Positions 26,453 through 35,611 of a stretch of DNA of 64,000 bases are shown piece by piece. The notes under the pieces are model-generated. The model was not told the origin of the DNA and ran no database searches. It saw only the letters and a program-made list of their open reading frames with translations. Source of the DNA: Pseudomonas sp. PB120 (GTDB lineage Bacteria > Pseudomonadota > Gammaproteobacteria > Pseudomonadales > Pseudomonadaceae); assembly GCF_009761815.1 (NCBI RefSeq), contig NZ_RWIN01000045.1, positions 62,001-126,000 on the forward strand. Direction: 5' to 3'. The translations under genes and the position numbers were made by a program. Positions within the stretch are counted from its first letter, which is position 1; every line of letters starts with the position of its first letter.

Positions 26453-29314
26453 ATGCTCGAGCTCACCATAGAGCAGATATCCATGGGCCAGTCGGCTGTG
26501 GATAAGTCCGCAGCGCTGCAATTGCTGGCTCGGCATCTGGTCGCCGATGGCCTGGTGGCCGAGGGTTATCTGGCCGGCTTGCAGGCTCGCGAAGCCCAGG
26601 GCTCGACCTTTCTCGGTCAAGGTATTGCCATTCCCCACGGCACCCCGGAAACCCGCGATCAGGTGTTTTCCACCGGTGTGCGGTTAATGCAATTTCCGGA
26701 AGGCGTGGATTGGGGCAACGGCCAGATCGTCTACCTGGCGATCGGTATTGCGGCCAAATCCGATGAACACTTGCGTCTGCTGCAATTGTTGACTCGCGCC
26801 CTCGGCGAGACCGATCTTGGCCAGGCACTGCGTCGTGCCAGTTCTGCCGAAGCCTTGCTGAAATTGCTGCAAGGCGCGCCGCAAGAACTGGCGCTGGACG
26901 CGCAAATGATCGGCCTTGGCGTCTCCGCCGACGACTTTGAAGAACTTGTCTGGCGCGGTGCGCGTTTGTTGCGTCAGGCCGATTGCGTGAGCAACGGTTT
27001 CTCCGCCGTGCTGCAACAGGTCGAAGCGCTGCCCCTGGGCGATGGCTTGTGGTGGCTGCACAGTGAGCAAACGGTTAAACGTCCGGGCCTGGCGTTTGTC
27101 ACCCCGGACAAACCGATGCGTTATCTCGGCCAGCCCCTCAGTGGCCTGTTTTGCCTGGCCAGTCTGGGCGAGGCGCATCAGGCCTTGCTCGAACGCCTGT
27201 GCGCGTTGCTGATCGAGGGTCGCGGCCATGAATTGGGCCGCGCCACCAGCAGCCGCAAAGTACTCGAAGTGTTGGGCGGTGAGCTGCCGGCGGACTGGCC
27301 GAGCGCTCGCATCGCCCTGGCCAACGCTCACGGTTTGCATGCCCGCCCGGCGAAAATCCTCGCGCAACTGGCGAAGAGTTTCGAGGGCGAGATTCGCGTG
27401 CGCATCGTCGATGGCCAGGACAGCGCCGTGTCGGTGAAGAGTTTGAGCAAGTTGCTCAGCCTTGGCGCCCGTCGTGGCCAGGTGCTGGAGTTCATTGCCG
27501 AGCCAGGCATCGCCGCCGATGCGTTGCCGGCCCTGTTGGCTGCCATCGAAGAAGGCCTGGGTGAGGAAGTGGAACCCTTGCCGGCCGTGAGCCAACAACG
27601 CGAAGTGATCAGCGACGTGGCCGAAGTGCTGCTTGCGCCGGCATCCGGCAGCCTGGTTCAAGCCATCGCCGCTGCCCCGGGCATCGCCATCGGCCCGGCG
27701 CACATCCAGGTGCTGCAAACCATCGAATACCCGCTGCGCGGTGAGTCCGCTGCCATTGAGCGCGAGCGTCTCAAGCAAGCCTTGGCCGACGTGCGTCGCG
27801 ACATCCAGGGCCTGATCGAGCGCAGCAAATCCAAGGCGATTCGCGAGATTTTCATCACCCATCAAGAGATGCTCGACGACCCGGAATTGACCGATGAGGT
27901 CGAGACCCGACTCAAGCAAGGTGAAAGCGCCGAAGCGGCGTGGATGGCGGTGATTGAAGCGGCGGCCAAGCAACAGGAATCCTTGCAGGACGCCTTGCTC
28001 GCGGAACGTGCTGCCGACTTGCGCGACATCGGTCGTCGAGTGCTGGCGCAACTCTGCGGCGTCGTCACCCCGAGTGAACCCGATCAACCGTACATCCTGG
28101 TGATGGATGAAGTCGGTCCATCCGACGTTGCCCGTCTCGATCCGGCCCGTGTCGCCGGCATTCTCACCGCCCGGGGTGGCGCTACGGCACACAGCGCCAT
28201 CGTCGCCCGCGCCCTCGGTATTCCGGCGCTGGTCGGTGCCGGCGCGGCGGTGTTGCTGCTGGCACCGGGCACGCCGTTGTTGCTCGATGGCCAGCGTGGT
28301 CGCTTGCACGTGGACGCCGACGCCGCGACGTTGCAGCGCGCCACCGCAGAACGCGACACCCGCGAGCAACGCCTCAAAGCCGCCGCCGAACAACGTCATC
28401 AACCGGCACTGACCACCGACGGTCACGCCGTGGAGGTGTTCGCCAATATCGGCGAAAGCGCGGGGGTCATCAGCGCAGTGGAGCAGGGCGCCGAAGGCAT
28501 TGGGCTGCTGCGCACCGAGCTGATTTTCATGGCGCATTCGCAAGCACCGGATGAGGCCACTCAGGAAGCGGAATACCGTCGCGTGCTCGATGGTCTGGCG
28601 GGGCGGCCGCTGGTGGTGCGTACCCTTGACGTCGGCGGCGACAAACCGCTGCCGTATTGGCCCATCGCCAAAGAAGAAAACCCGTTCCTTGGCGTGCGGG
28701 GCATTCGCCTGACCCTGCAGCGCCCGGCGATCATGGAAGCGCAGTTGCGCGCCTTGCTGCGCGCTGCCGACAACCGCCCGCTGCGGATCATGTTTCCCAT
28801 GGTCGGCTGCGTCGAAGAGTGGCGTCAGGCGCGGGACATGACCGAACGCCTGCGCCTGGAAATCCCGGTGGCGGACCTGCAACTGGGAATCATGATTGAA
28901 GTGCCATCGGCGGCCTTGCTCGCACCGGTGCTGGCCAAGGAGGTCGATTTCTTCAGCGTCGGCACCAACGACCTCACGCAATACACCTTGGCCATCGACC
29001 GTGGACATCCCACGTTGTCGGCGCAGGCTGACGGCTTGCACCCAGCGGTCCTGCAATTGATCGACATCACCGTGCGCGCGGCGCATGCCAACGGCAAATG
29101 GGTCGGCGTGTGCGGTGAGCTGGCGGCGGACCCGCTGGCGGTGCCAGTGCTGGTCGGTCTTGGCGTGGATGAGCTCAGCGTATCGGGGCGCAGCATTGCC
29201 GAGGTCAAGGCCCGGATCCGCGAGCTGAGCCTTGATCAGGCCCAGACCCTGGCCCAACAGGCGCTGGCCGTGGGCAGCGCGAATGAAGTGCGCGCATTAG
29301 TGGAGGCTTTGTAA
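26453..29314 (+). CDS. fruB: Fructose PTS multidomain protein EIIA-HPr-EI
   Basis: This 953-residue protein carries the whole soluble phosphorelay for fructose uptake. Domains in order: EIIA-Fru with phospho-site H62 (AIPHGT), a linker, HPr with H296 in AHGLHARPA, and enzyme I with the swivelling-domain H580 in GGATAHSAI and the PEP-binding C-terminal barrel (GLLRTELIFM, VGTNDLTQYTLAIDR, GVCGELA). It passes phosphate from PEP through EI, HPr and EIIA to FruA. The ATG at 26453 follows AAGGAGAAAGC. The stop overlaps the fruK start by one base. Confidence 0.96.
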   Translation: MLELTIEQISMGQSAVDKSAALQLLARHLVADGLVAEGYLAGLQAREAQGSTFLGQGIAIPHGTPETRDQVFSTGVRLMQFPEGVDWGNGQIVYLAIGIAAKSDEHLRLLQLLTRALGETDLGQALRRASSAEALLKLLQGAPQELALDAQMIGLGVSADDFEELVWRGARLLRQADCVSNGFSAVLQQVEALPLGDGLWWLHSEQTVKRPGLAFVTPDKPMRYLGQPLSGLFCLASLGEAHQALLERLCALLIEGRGHELGRATSSRKVLEVLGGELPADWPSARIALANAHGLHARPAKILAQLAKSFEGEIRVRIVDGQDSAVSVKSLSKLLSLGARRGQVLEFIAEPGIAADALPALLAAIEEGLGEEVEPLPAVSQQREVISDVAEVLLAPASGSLVQAIAAAPGIAIGPAHIQVLQTIEYPLRGESAAIERERLKQALADVRRDIQGLIERSKSKAIREIFITHQEMLDDPELTDEVETRLKQGESAEAAWMAVIEAAAKQQESLQDALLAERAADLRDIGRRVLAQLCGVVTPSEPDQPYILVMDEVGPSDVARLDPARVAGILTARGGATAHSAIVARALGIPALVGAGAAVLLLAPGTPLLLDGQRGRLHVDADAATLQRATAERDTREQRLKAAAEQRHQPALTTDGHAVEVFANIGESAGVISAVEQGAEGIGLLRTELIFMAHSQAPDEATQEAEYRRVLDGLAGRPLVVRTLDVGGDKPLPYWPIAKEENPFLGVRGIRLTLQRPAIMEAQLRALLRAADNRPLRIMFPMVGCVEEWRQARDMTERLRLEIPVADLQLGIMIEVPSAALLAPVLAKEVDFFSVGTNDLTQYTLAIDRGHPTLSAQADGLHPAVLQLIDITVRAAHANGKWVGVCGELAADPLAVPVLVGLGVDELSVSGRSIAEVKARIRELSLDQAQTLAQQALAVGSANEVRALVEAL

Positions 29315-30255
29315 TGGCCAGGATTTTAACCCTGACCCTCAACCCGGCGCTGGACCTGACAGTGCAGTTGCCGCGCCTTGAGCCCGGCCAGGTCAACCGT
29401 AGCGACGCGATGCACACCCATGCCGCCGGCAAGGGCGTGAACGTCGCTCAGGTGCTTGCCGACCTGGGGCATCAACTGACCGTGAGCGGATTCCTCGGCG
29501 AAGACAATCCCCAAGCGTTCGAAACCCTGTTCGCCAAACGCGGTTTTACCGATGCGTTCATCCGCGTTCCCGGCGAGACCCGCAGCAACATCAAACTCGC
29601 GGAAAGCGATGGGCGCATCACCGACATCAACGGCCCGGGGCCGCTGGTCAACGAGGCGGCGCAACAAGCGCTGCTGGATCGGCTGGACCGGATTGCGCCG
29701 GGGCATGACGCGGTTGTCGTGGCAGGTAGCCTGCCCCAGGGTATCAGTCCCCAATGGTTGAAAGGATTGGTCCTTCGCTTGAAAAACCTCGGGTTGAACG
29801 TCGCCCTCGACACCAGCGGCGAAGCGTTGCGCGCAGCGCTCAAGGCCGGTCCCTGGCTGATCAAACCCAACACCGAAGAGCTGGCGGATGCGCTGGGCTG
29901 CGACGTGATCTCAGTGGCTGCTCAAGCCGAAGCCGCGAGCCAGTTGCACGCTCAGGGCATCGAGCACGTGGTGATTTCCCACGGAGCGGACGGCGTGAAC
30001 TGGTTCAGCGTCGGCTCTGCCCTGCACGCCACGCCGCCCAAGGTCAGCGTCGCCAGCACGGTCGGTGCCGGGGATTCATTGCTGGCCGGGATGCTCCACG
30101 GTTTACTCAGCGCCGACACGCCTGAACAGACCTTGCGAACCGCCACGGCGATTGCCGCGATGGCGGTCACCCAGATTGGCTTTGGCATGGGCGACGCCAC
30201 GCAGTTGGCGCGGCTCGAACAGGGTGTGCGCGTGCGCGCCCTGACAGAACAATAA
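29314..30255 (+). CDS. fruK: 1-phosphofructokinase
   Basis: FruK phosphorylates fructose-1-phosphate to fructose-1,6-bisphosphate, removing the inducer of Cra. The 313-residue PfkB-family protein shows NPALDLTVQL at the N-terminus, GKGVNVAQVL substrate loop near 39, GSLPQG near 140, KPNTEEL, and the anion-hole motif TVGAGDS with catalytic D254. It starts at the TAATG junction with fruB. Confidence 0.96.
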   Translation: MARILTLTLNPALDLTVQLPRLEPGQVNRSDAMHTHAAGKGVNVAQVLADLGHQLTVSGFLGEDNPQAFETLFAKRGFTDAFIRVPGETRSNIKLAESDGRITDINGPGPLVNEAAQQALLDRLDRIAPGHDAVVVAGSLPQGISPQWLKGLVLRLKNLGLNVALDTSGEALRAALKAGPWLIKPNTEELADALGCDVISVAAQAEAASQLHAQGIEHVVISHGADGVNWFSVGSALHATPPKVSVASTVGAGDSLLAGMLHGLLSADTPEQTLRTATAIAAMAVTQIGFGMGDATQLARLEQGVRVRALTEQ

Positions 30256-30266
30256 GAGGGGTTGTC

Positions 30267-31994
30267 ATGAAGTTAGCCATTGTTACGGCTTGCCCGAACG
30301 GCATGGTCACCAGTGTGCTGTGCGCACGTTTGCTCGACGCGGCAGCCCAGCGTCAGGGCTGGAGCACCAGCGTTGAAGTCACCGATGCCGCGCACCCGGA
30401 ACGTCAATTGTCGGCGGCCACGATCGAGGCGGCCGAATGGGTGTTGCTGGTGACCAGCGCACCGGTGGATCTGTCGCGATTCGTCGGTAAACGGGTTTTT
30501 CGCAGCACGCCGGCGCAAGCCTTGCAGGATGTCGAGGCGGTATTGCGACGAGGCGCGCAGGAGGCCGAAGTCTACGTCGCGCCTGTAGCGGAAGCCGTCG
30601 TTCAAAACACTCCGCGCCTGGTGGCGATCACCGCGTGCCCGACCGGCGTTGCTCACACGTTCATGGCCGCTGAAGCCTTGCAGCAAGCGGCCAAGCGCCT
30701 GGGCTACGATCTGCAAATCGAAACCCAGGGCTCGGTGGGCGCGCGAAATCCGTTGAGTGCGCAGGCGATCGCCGAGGCTGACGTGGTCTTGTTGGCCTGC
30801 GATATCGAGGTCGCGACCGACCGTTTCGCGGGCAAGAAAATCTATCGTTGCGGCACCGGGATCGCCTTGAAACAAGCCGAGGCGACGCTGAACAAAGCGC
30901 TGGCCGAAGGTCAACAGGAAAGTGCCGCCACCGGCGCGAAAGGCCCGGCCAAGCAGGAGAAAACCGGCGTCTACAAACACCTGCTGACCGGCGTGTCGTT
31001 CATGTTGCCGATGGTGGTGGCGGGCGGCTTGATGATTGCGTTGTCGTTCGTGTTCGGGATTACCGCCTTCAAAGAACCGGGCACCCTGGCCGCCGCGCTG
31101 ATGCAGATCGGTGGCGAGACCGCGTTCAAGCTGATGGTGCCGCTGCTGGCGGGCTACATTGCCTACTCGATCGCCGACCGCCCAGGCCTGGCGCCGGGGA
31201 TGATCGGCGGCCTGCTGGCCAGCACCCTGGGCGCTGGTTTTATCGGCGGGATCATTGCCGGTTTTATCGCCGGTTACGCCGCACAGGCGATCAATCGTTA
31301 TGCCCGTTTACCGCAAAGCCTTGAAGCGCTGAAGCCGATCCTGATCATCCCGTTGCTGGCGAGTCTGTTCACCGGGCTGGTGATGATTTACGTGGTCGGC
31401 AAACCAGTGGCCGGGATGCTCGCAGGGCTCACGCACTTCCTCGACAGCATGGGTACCACCAACGCGATTCTGCTGGGCGTGTTGTTGGGCGGGATGATGT
31501 GTGTCGACCTGGGCGGGCCGATCAACAAAGCGGCCTATGCGTTTTCGGTCGGGCTGCTGGCGTCCCAGAGTTATGCGCCGATGGCGGCGACCATGGCGGC
31601 CGGCATGGTGCCGCCGATTGGCTTGGGCATTGCCACGTTTATCGCGCGGCGCAAGTTCGCCCAGACCGAGCGCGAAGCCGGTAAAGCGGCGTTGGTGCTG
31701 GGGCTGTGTTTTATTTCCGAAGGCGCGATCCCGTTTGCCGCGAAGGACCCGCTGCGGGTGATTCCGGCGAGCATCGCCGGTGGTGCGCTGACCGGTGCGC
31801 TGTCGATGTATTTCGGCTGCAAGTTGATGGCGCCCCACGGCGGTTTGTTTGTGTTGGCGATCCCGAATGCGATCAACCATGCGTTGTTGTATCTGCTGGC
31901 GATTGTGGCGGGGAGTTTGCTGACGGCGGTGGCGTATGCGGTACTCAAAAGGCCTGAGGTGGTCGAGTTGGCAGTCGAGCCCGTCAACGCCTGA
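30267..31994 (+). CDS. fruA: Fructose-specific PTS transporter EIIB'BC
   Basis: FruA imports fructose and phosphorylates it at C1. The 575-residue protein has a duplicated EIIB' domain (about 1-100, with the ACPNG remnant), the functional EIIB domain with phospho-Cys C124 in TACPTGVAHTFMAAEA, and an EIIC domain of about eight to ten membrane segments (240-565) with the GFIGGIIAGFIAGY and DLGGPINKAAY motifs. It begins 11 bases after fruK and ends the operon. Confidence 0.95.
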   Translation: MKLAIVTACPNGMVTSVLCARLLDAAAQRQGWSTSVEVTDAAHPERQLSAATIEAAEWVLLVTSAPVDLSRFVGKRVFRSTPAQALQDVEAVLRRGAQEAEVYVAPVAEAVVQNTPRLVAITACPTGVAHTFMAAEALQQAAKRLGYDLQIETQGSVGARNPLSAQAIAEADVVLLACDIEVATDRFAGKKIYRCGTGIALKQAEATLNKALAEGQQESAATGAKGPAKQEKTGVYKHLLTGVSFMLPMVVAGGLMIALSFVFGITAFKEPGTLAAALMQIGGETAFKLMVPLLAGYIAYSIADRPGLAPGMIGGLLASTLGAGFIGGIIAGFIAGYAAQAINRYARLPQSLEALKPILIIPLLASLFTGLVMIYVVGKPVAGMLAGLTHFLDSMGTTNAILLGVLLGGMMCVDLGGPINKAAYAFSVGLLASQSYAPMAATMAAGMVPPIGLGIATFIARRKFAQTEREAGKAALVLGLCFISEGAIPFAAKDPLRVIPASIAGGALTGALSMYFGCKLMAPHGGLFVLAIPNAINHALLYLLAIVAGSLLTAVAYAVLKRPEVVELAVEPVNA

Positions 31995-32200
31995 CGCAAA
32001 AACCTGTAGGTGCCGAGCAAAAGCGGTCTCTTGGTCAGCATCGTTGTTGAATGTTAGATCGTCATCGCGGGCTTGCCCGCGAAGTCGTCAGCGGCAACAC
32101 GATCAAACAGTTGTCTTGTACGCGAATCCGGCACACCCCGACCGGCCAAGGTCGTTCATCGCGGGCTCTCACAGGGTTTGTGGTGTCACAAATGTCGAGT
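31995..32200. other. fruA downstream spacer with degenerate REP pieces
   Basis: The spacer holds CATCGCGGGCTTGCCCGCG (from about 32063), a compact hairpin that is half of another REP type, and a further fragment CATCGCGGGCTC near 32159. No clear intrinsic terminator with a T-run and no gene is visible. Confidence 0.5.
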
Positions 32201-32443
32201 TCACAAATAACTGCTGATATACAGCCTCAGGTTCCTGGGGAATTTGATCATTGCGAGACGTTCAATTGCCGAAATCTGCCTGGCGGTTAGAAGCTGGCTC
32301 GCCATTGCATGCTCTCCCTCATGCCAAGCCATTATCGGCATCAGGACATCCGTGGTGACGGGCGGGGGTAAATCGATTTCGAATACAGCCAGGTCGCTGT
32401 CCTCATCAATTCCGTAGATCTGAAACTTCAATTCATATTTCAT
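32201..32443 (-). CDS. Small hypothetical protein
   Basis: The 80-residue protein has an acidic N-terminal half and the segment TARQISAIERLAMIKFPRNL; no domain is recognised. There is no signal peptide or membrane helix. A good AGGAAGG site lies about seven bases before the ATG at 32443, which favours a real gene. It stands alone, in a spacer with gene remnants and REPs. Confidence 0.5.
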   Translation of the reverse strand: MKYELKFQIYGIDEDSDLAVFEIDLPPPVTTDVLMPIMAWHEGEHAMASQLLTARQISAIERLAMIKFPRNLRLYISSYL

Positions 32444-32572
32444 GGGGCAACCTTCCTGGTTATGTTTGCCGGCGTGTTTACGCCGCGATCTTTGTAGTGA
32501 AACTACCGGGGTCGCGTAGGCACTGGCCTTAGGAAGTTTCCCAATTGCGGCGCTGAAATTTCCTATTTATTG

Positions 32573-32725
32573 ATGGGCTGTGAACCAAACACCTCGCCGT
32601 TTGCCGGTTTTCAGTTTTTTGGCGAAGTGAACATTGACGGGCAGACGGGGGCGCTGAGCGTGGTGTTGCGGGACCTGGATGGGGTGAGTGTTTTTGAGCA
32701 GAAGCTGCAACCTGCGGACACCTAA
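32573..32725 (+). pseudogene. Remnant: C-terminal 50 codons of a PhoD-like phosphatase/phosphodiesterase
   Basis: From 32573 to the TAA at 32723-32725 the plus frame encodes a 50-residue tail containing F-Q-F-F-G-E-V-N-I-D, T-G-A-L-S-V and L-R-D-L-D-G. By eye this is like the end of PhoD-type alkaline phosphatases/phosphodiesterases of Pseudomonas. Nothing upstream continues the gene (the frame turns to low-quality sequence and no ribosome site fits), so it reads as the tail of a deleted gene. A REPIN follows the stop by five bases, as is common after intact genes. Confidence 0.45.
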
Positions 32726-32729
32726 AACC

Positions 32730-32831
32730 CTGTAGGAGCGAGCCTGCTCGCGATGGTCGCCAACGAGAACGCGGGGAGTCTGGCACCCCGTGGCGTTCTC
32801 AGGTCCATCGCGAGCGAGCTCGCTCCTACAG
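32730..32831. repeat. REPIN (TGTAGGAGCGAGC family)
   Basis: CTGTAGGAGCGAGCCTGCTCGCGATGG at the left is mirrored by the complement ending CGAGCTCGCTCCTACAG at the right, with a GC-rich inner hairpin (AACGC...GCGTT) between. It lies between the phosphatase remnant and the end of the minus-strand reductase gene and may act as its transcript end. Confidence 0.85.
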
Positions 32832-32844
32832 GTAATGCAGTGCG

Positions 32845-35373
32845 TCAGTAGACGTCGCGGCGGTAGCGGCCTTGTTCGATCAGGCGGTCAACGGCTTCAA
32901 TGCCAAGCAGCTCGTTGAGCACGTGGTCCACTCCTGATGCCATTCCTTGCAAGCTGCCGCAGATGTAAATCACCGCACCGTCGGCCAGCCATTTTTTCAA
33001 CTCGTCCGCCGATTCACGCAAGCGATCCTGCACATAGATCTTCTCGGCCTGATCCCGCGAGAACGCCAGGTCCAGTCGCTCCAGGTCCCCGGACGTCCGC
33101 CATTCCTCAAGCTCATCGCGACACAGGTAATCGTGCTCACGATTGCGCTCGCCAAACAGCAGCCAATGCCGCTGTTGCCCATCGGCAATCCGCGCCTTGA
33201 GCAGGCTACGCAGCCCGGCCAGCCCGGTGCCGTTGCCCAGCAGAATCATCGGCACGGGTTCGGTCGGCAGGTGGAAACCGCTGTTGCGTCGAACCCGCAG
33301 GCTGATGGCACTTCCCAGAGGGGCATGTTCGGTCAGCCAGCCGGAGCCGACACCGAGGCGGCCGTCGGCATGCAATTCCTGGCGCACGATCAGTTCGAGA
33401 ATGCCATCGGCAGCAATCGAAGCGATCGAGTATTCGCGCATGGCCAGCGGCACCAACGCATCAATCAACGCCTGGGCATGCAGGCCGACCAGATGCGCGC
33501 GGTTTTCGGGCATTTGGCGGCTGGCAAGCGCGTGCTCCAGCGGTTGCGGCAGGTCCTCGACAATCACCGTGGCCCGCCCGTCGATGCCCAGGCCATCAAG
33601 GAAATGCTCGATGGCCCACGGGCAATTGCGCGGCAACACTTCGACCAGATCGCCCGCCAGCCAGCTACGGGCAGTGGGCGCGGTCAGGCCCAGCAGGTAC
33701 ACCGGCGAACCGCTGCTGTCCGGGTTGAGCAATTCGCGGCGGGTCAGCGTCCAGTTTTCGTAGCTGGGTGCTTGCCAGGTATCGACGGGGGCCTGCCCGG
33801 TCAACAAACCGAGTTGCTGTTGCCAGTGGCGCAAGGCGTAAGGGTCGCCGCTGTCGACCTCTACGGGTGCAAACAAGGTCTTGCCGCCATGCTCGCCCAG
33901 CCAGCTGTGCAAGCGACGGGCAAACCCACAGAAGTGCTGATATTGCCGGTCACCCAGACCCAGCACCGCATAGTTCAGGCTGTCGAAGCTCAAGGCCCGG
34001 CCCAGCACTTTACGTTCGAACCCGCGAGCGCTGTCCGGTGCTTCGCCGTCGCCGAAGGTACTGACCACAAACAGCGCGTTGCTGGAATCGCGCAGGTCCT
34101 GCTCGCTGACATTCGCCAGCGGCTGGACTTTCACCGGCAAACCGGCGGCCTGCAATTGCCCGGCGGTCTGCCAGGCCAGCTGCTCGGCAAAGCCGCTCTG
34201 GCTGGCGAAACCGATCAGCCACGCCGGAGTATGACTGCCCGGTTGCGAAAGGCCTTTGCGCGCATCCTTGATCTGCTTTTTCTTGCGACGACGATCCAGA
34301 TACAGCAACCAACCGGTGACAAAAAACAGCGGCATCGTCAGCGCGGTGACGGTCAGGATGATTCGCCCGACAACCCCGAAATAACTGCCCACGTGCAGCG
34401 CATAAATGCTGGTCAGCAATTGCGCCTTGAAGCTTTTGTCGCTGTACCGGTCATGCTGTTTGACGATGCCGGTCGCCGGATCGAGGGTGATCTGGTTCAG
34501 CGCCCGGTCGTGGGGCGAGGTGTTCAACAGGTAGTACACGGTGGCCGGCTGGCCCGCCACGGGCGGCATGCGGATGTTGTAGGCGCTGAGTGCCGGACCC
34601 GCTGCGCTGTAGATGCTGCTCCACATTGCCGCGTAATCGGCGGTCGGTGCCGGGCCGCTTGGCGCAGGGCCGCGACCACCGCGAACGCGTTCGTTTTGCG
34701 GCGCGTCTGACAGCAGGCGGGTCAGGCCCTTGTTGTACCACTCATAGGACCAGGACAACCCGGTCAGTGCCGCCAGGAGGTAGAACACCAGGCACCAGGT
34801 GCCGGCCACCGAATGCAAATCCCAGTTGAAGCTGCGGCCTTTTTTCTTCCAGTCCAGGGTCAGCCAGGCGCGCCAGCTGTTCCACTGGCGTGGCCAGCGC
34901 AAGTAAAGGCCGGAGAGGCAGAAGAACACAAGAATCAGGGTGCAGGCGCCGGTGATCTGCCGACCGGTGTCGCCCATCGCGAGGAAACGGTGCAGTTGCA
35001 GCATGAAGCCGAAGAAGTCCTGCCCGGCGGCATCGCCCATGAACTCGGCGGTGTACGGGTCGAAGTAGCGCATCTGCCCACGGCGTTCGCCCGGTGGCGG
35101 GGTGAAGAACACCTTGGCTGCATTGCCGCTGTCGGTCTCGACGCTCAGCATCGAGACTTTCTTGCCGGACGCCGCTTCGATGCGCTCGACCAGTTCGGCG
35201 GGCGGCAGGACGCCAGCGACCTGCTTCTGGACCTGCAACACGGACGGGTTCAGTACGCTCAGGATTTCATCCTGAAACGATACCGTCGCACCAGTGATGC
35301 CCATCAGGGCCAGGACCAGCCCGGCGCTGATGCCGAAAAACCAGTGCAACTGGAACAGGGTTTTCTTCAACAC
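32845..35373 (-). CDS. piuB: PepSY-domain flavodoxin/flavin reductase, iron-uptake associated (PA4513-like, PiuB)
   Basis: The 842-residue protein joins an N-terminal PepSY-associated membrane region (membrane segments about 10-32, 142-162, 190-215 and 335-358) to a cytosolic sulfite-reductase-like module: flavodoxin/FMN domain (about 380-520, with [12 protein letters not shown] and [12 protein letters not shown]), then FAD- and NADPH-binding domains with [15 protein letters not shown] and YICGSLQGM. It probably moves electrons from NADPH across the inner membrane to reduce ferric-siderophore, by analogy with its partner receptor. In P. aeruginosa the same gene (PA4513) sits beside piuA. A terminator separates it from piuA, so it has its own promoter; ATGATAAT at about 35400 is a partial Fur-like match. 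Confidence 0.88.
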   Translation of the reverse strand: MLKKTLFQLHWFFGISAGLVLALMGITGATVSFQDEILSVLNPSVLQVQKQVAGVLPPAELVERIEAASGKKVSMLSVETDSGNAAKVFFTPPPGERRGQMRYFDPYTAEFMGDAAGQDFFGFMLQLHRFLAMGDTGRQITGACTLILVFFCLSGLYLRWPRQWNSWRAWLTLDWKKKGRSFNWDLHSVAGTWCLVFYLLAALTGLSWSYEWYNKGLTRLLSDAPQNERVRGGRGPAPSGPAPTADYAAMWSSIYSAAGPALSAYNIRMPPVAGQPATVYYLLNTSPHDRALNQITLDPATGIVKQHDRYSDKSFKAQLLTSIYALHVGSYFGVVGRIILTVTALTMPLFFVTGWLLYLDRRRKKKQIKDARKGLSQPGSHTPAWLIGFASQSGFAEQLAWQTAGQLQAAGLPVKVQPLANVSEQDLRDSSNALFVVSTFGDGEAPDSARGFERKVLGRALSFDSLNYAVLGLGDRQYQHFCGFARRLHSWLGEHGGKTLFAPVEVDSGDPYALRHWQQQLGLLTGQAPVDTWQAPSYENWTLTRRELLNPDSSGSPVYLLGLTAPTARSWLAGDLVEVLPRNCPWAIEHFLDGLGIDGRATVIVEDLPQPLEHALASRQMPENRAHLVGLHAQALIDALVPLAMREYSIASIAADGILELIVRQELHADGRLGVGSGWLTEHAPLGSAISLRVRRNSGFHLPTEPVPMILLGNGTGLAGLRSLLKARIADGQQRHWLLFGERNREHDYLCRDELEEWRTSGDLERLDLAFSRDQAEKIYVQDRLRESADELKKWLADGAVIYICGSLQGMASGVDHVLNELLGIEAVDRLIEQGRYRRDVY

Positions 35374-35456
35374 GTCACTCGCCTTGTTCGTTCAAAAATT
35401 ATCATCACGGCGTGCATTATGCCGTGGGTTGTCGAGAAACATTCTTTTTTACGCAC

Positions 35457-35484
35457 AAAAGCCCCGTTCACGAATGAACGGGGC
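35457..35484 (-). terminator. Terminator after piuA (minus strand)
   Basis: GCCCCGTTCA and TGAACGGGGC form a perfect 10-bp stem around CGAA. Read on the minus strand the stem is followed by TTTTGTG. It ends the piuA transcript and insulates piuB. Confidence 0.8.
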
Positions 35485-35513
35485 CTGGCGCTGAATCAAA
35501 ACTTCTATTTCTT

Positions 35514-35609
35514 CTGTAGGAGCGAGCTTGCTCGCGAAAAACTCAAGACCGACGTGGGCTGTCAGATTGACCACGTCCGCGTTGACGACCATCGCGAGCA
35601 AGTGCTGCC
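35514..35609. repeat. Degenerate REPIN after piuA
   Basis: The left arm CTGTAGGAGCGAGCTTGCTC is intact while the right arm CATCGCGAGCAAG has lost the CTCGCTCCTACAG end, replaced by TGCTGCCG next to the piuA stop. It is an eroded member of the family at 32730. Confidence 0.7.
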
Positions 35610-35611
35610 GA

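Noticed and set aside
26684..29257. 857-codon minus-strand frame opposite fruB
   Set aside because: Antisense shadow; the plus-strand fruB has all catalytic motifs.
32529..32786. 85-codon minus-strand frame between the small hypothetical gene and the reductase
   Set aside because: It lies opposite the phosphatase remnant and inside a REPIN; not a plausible gene.
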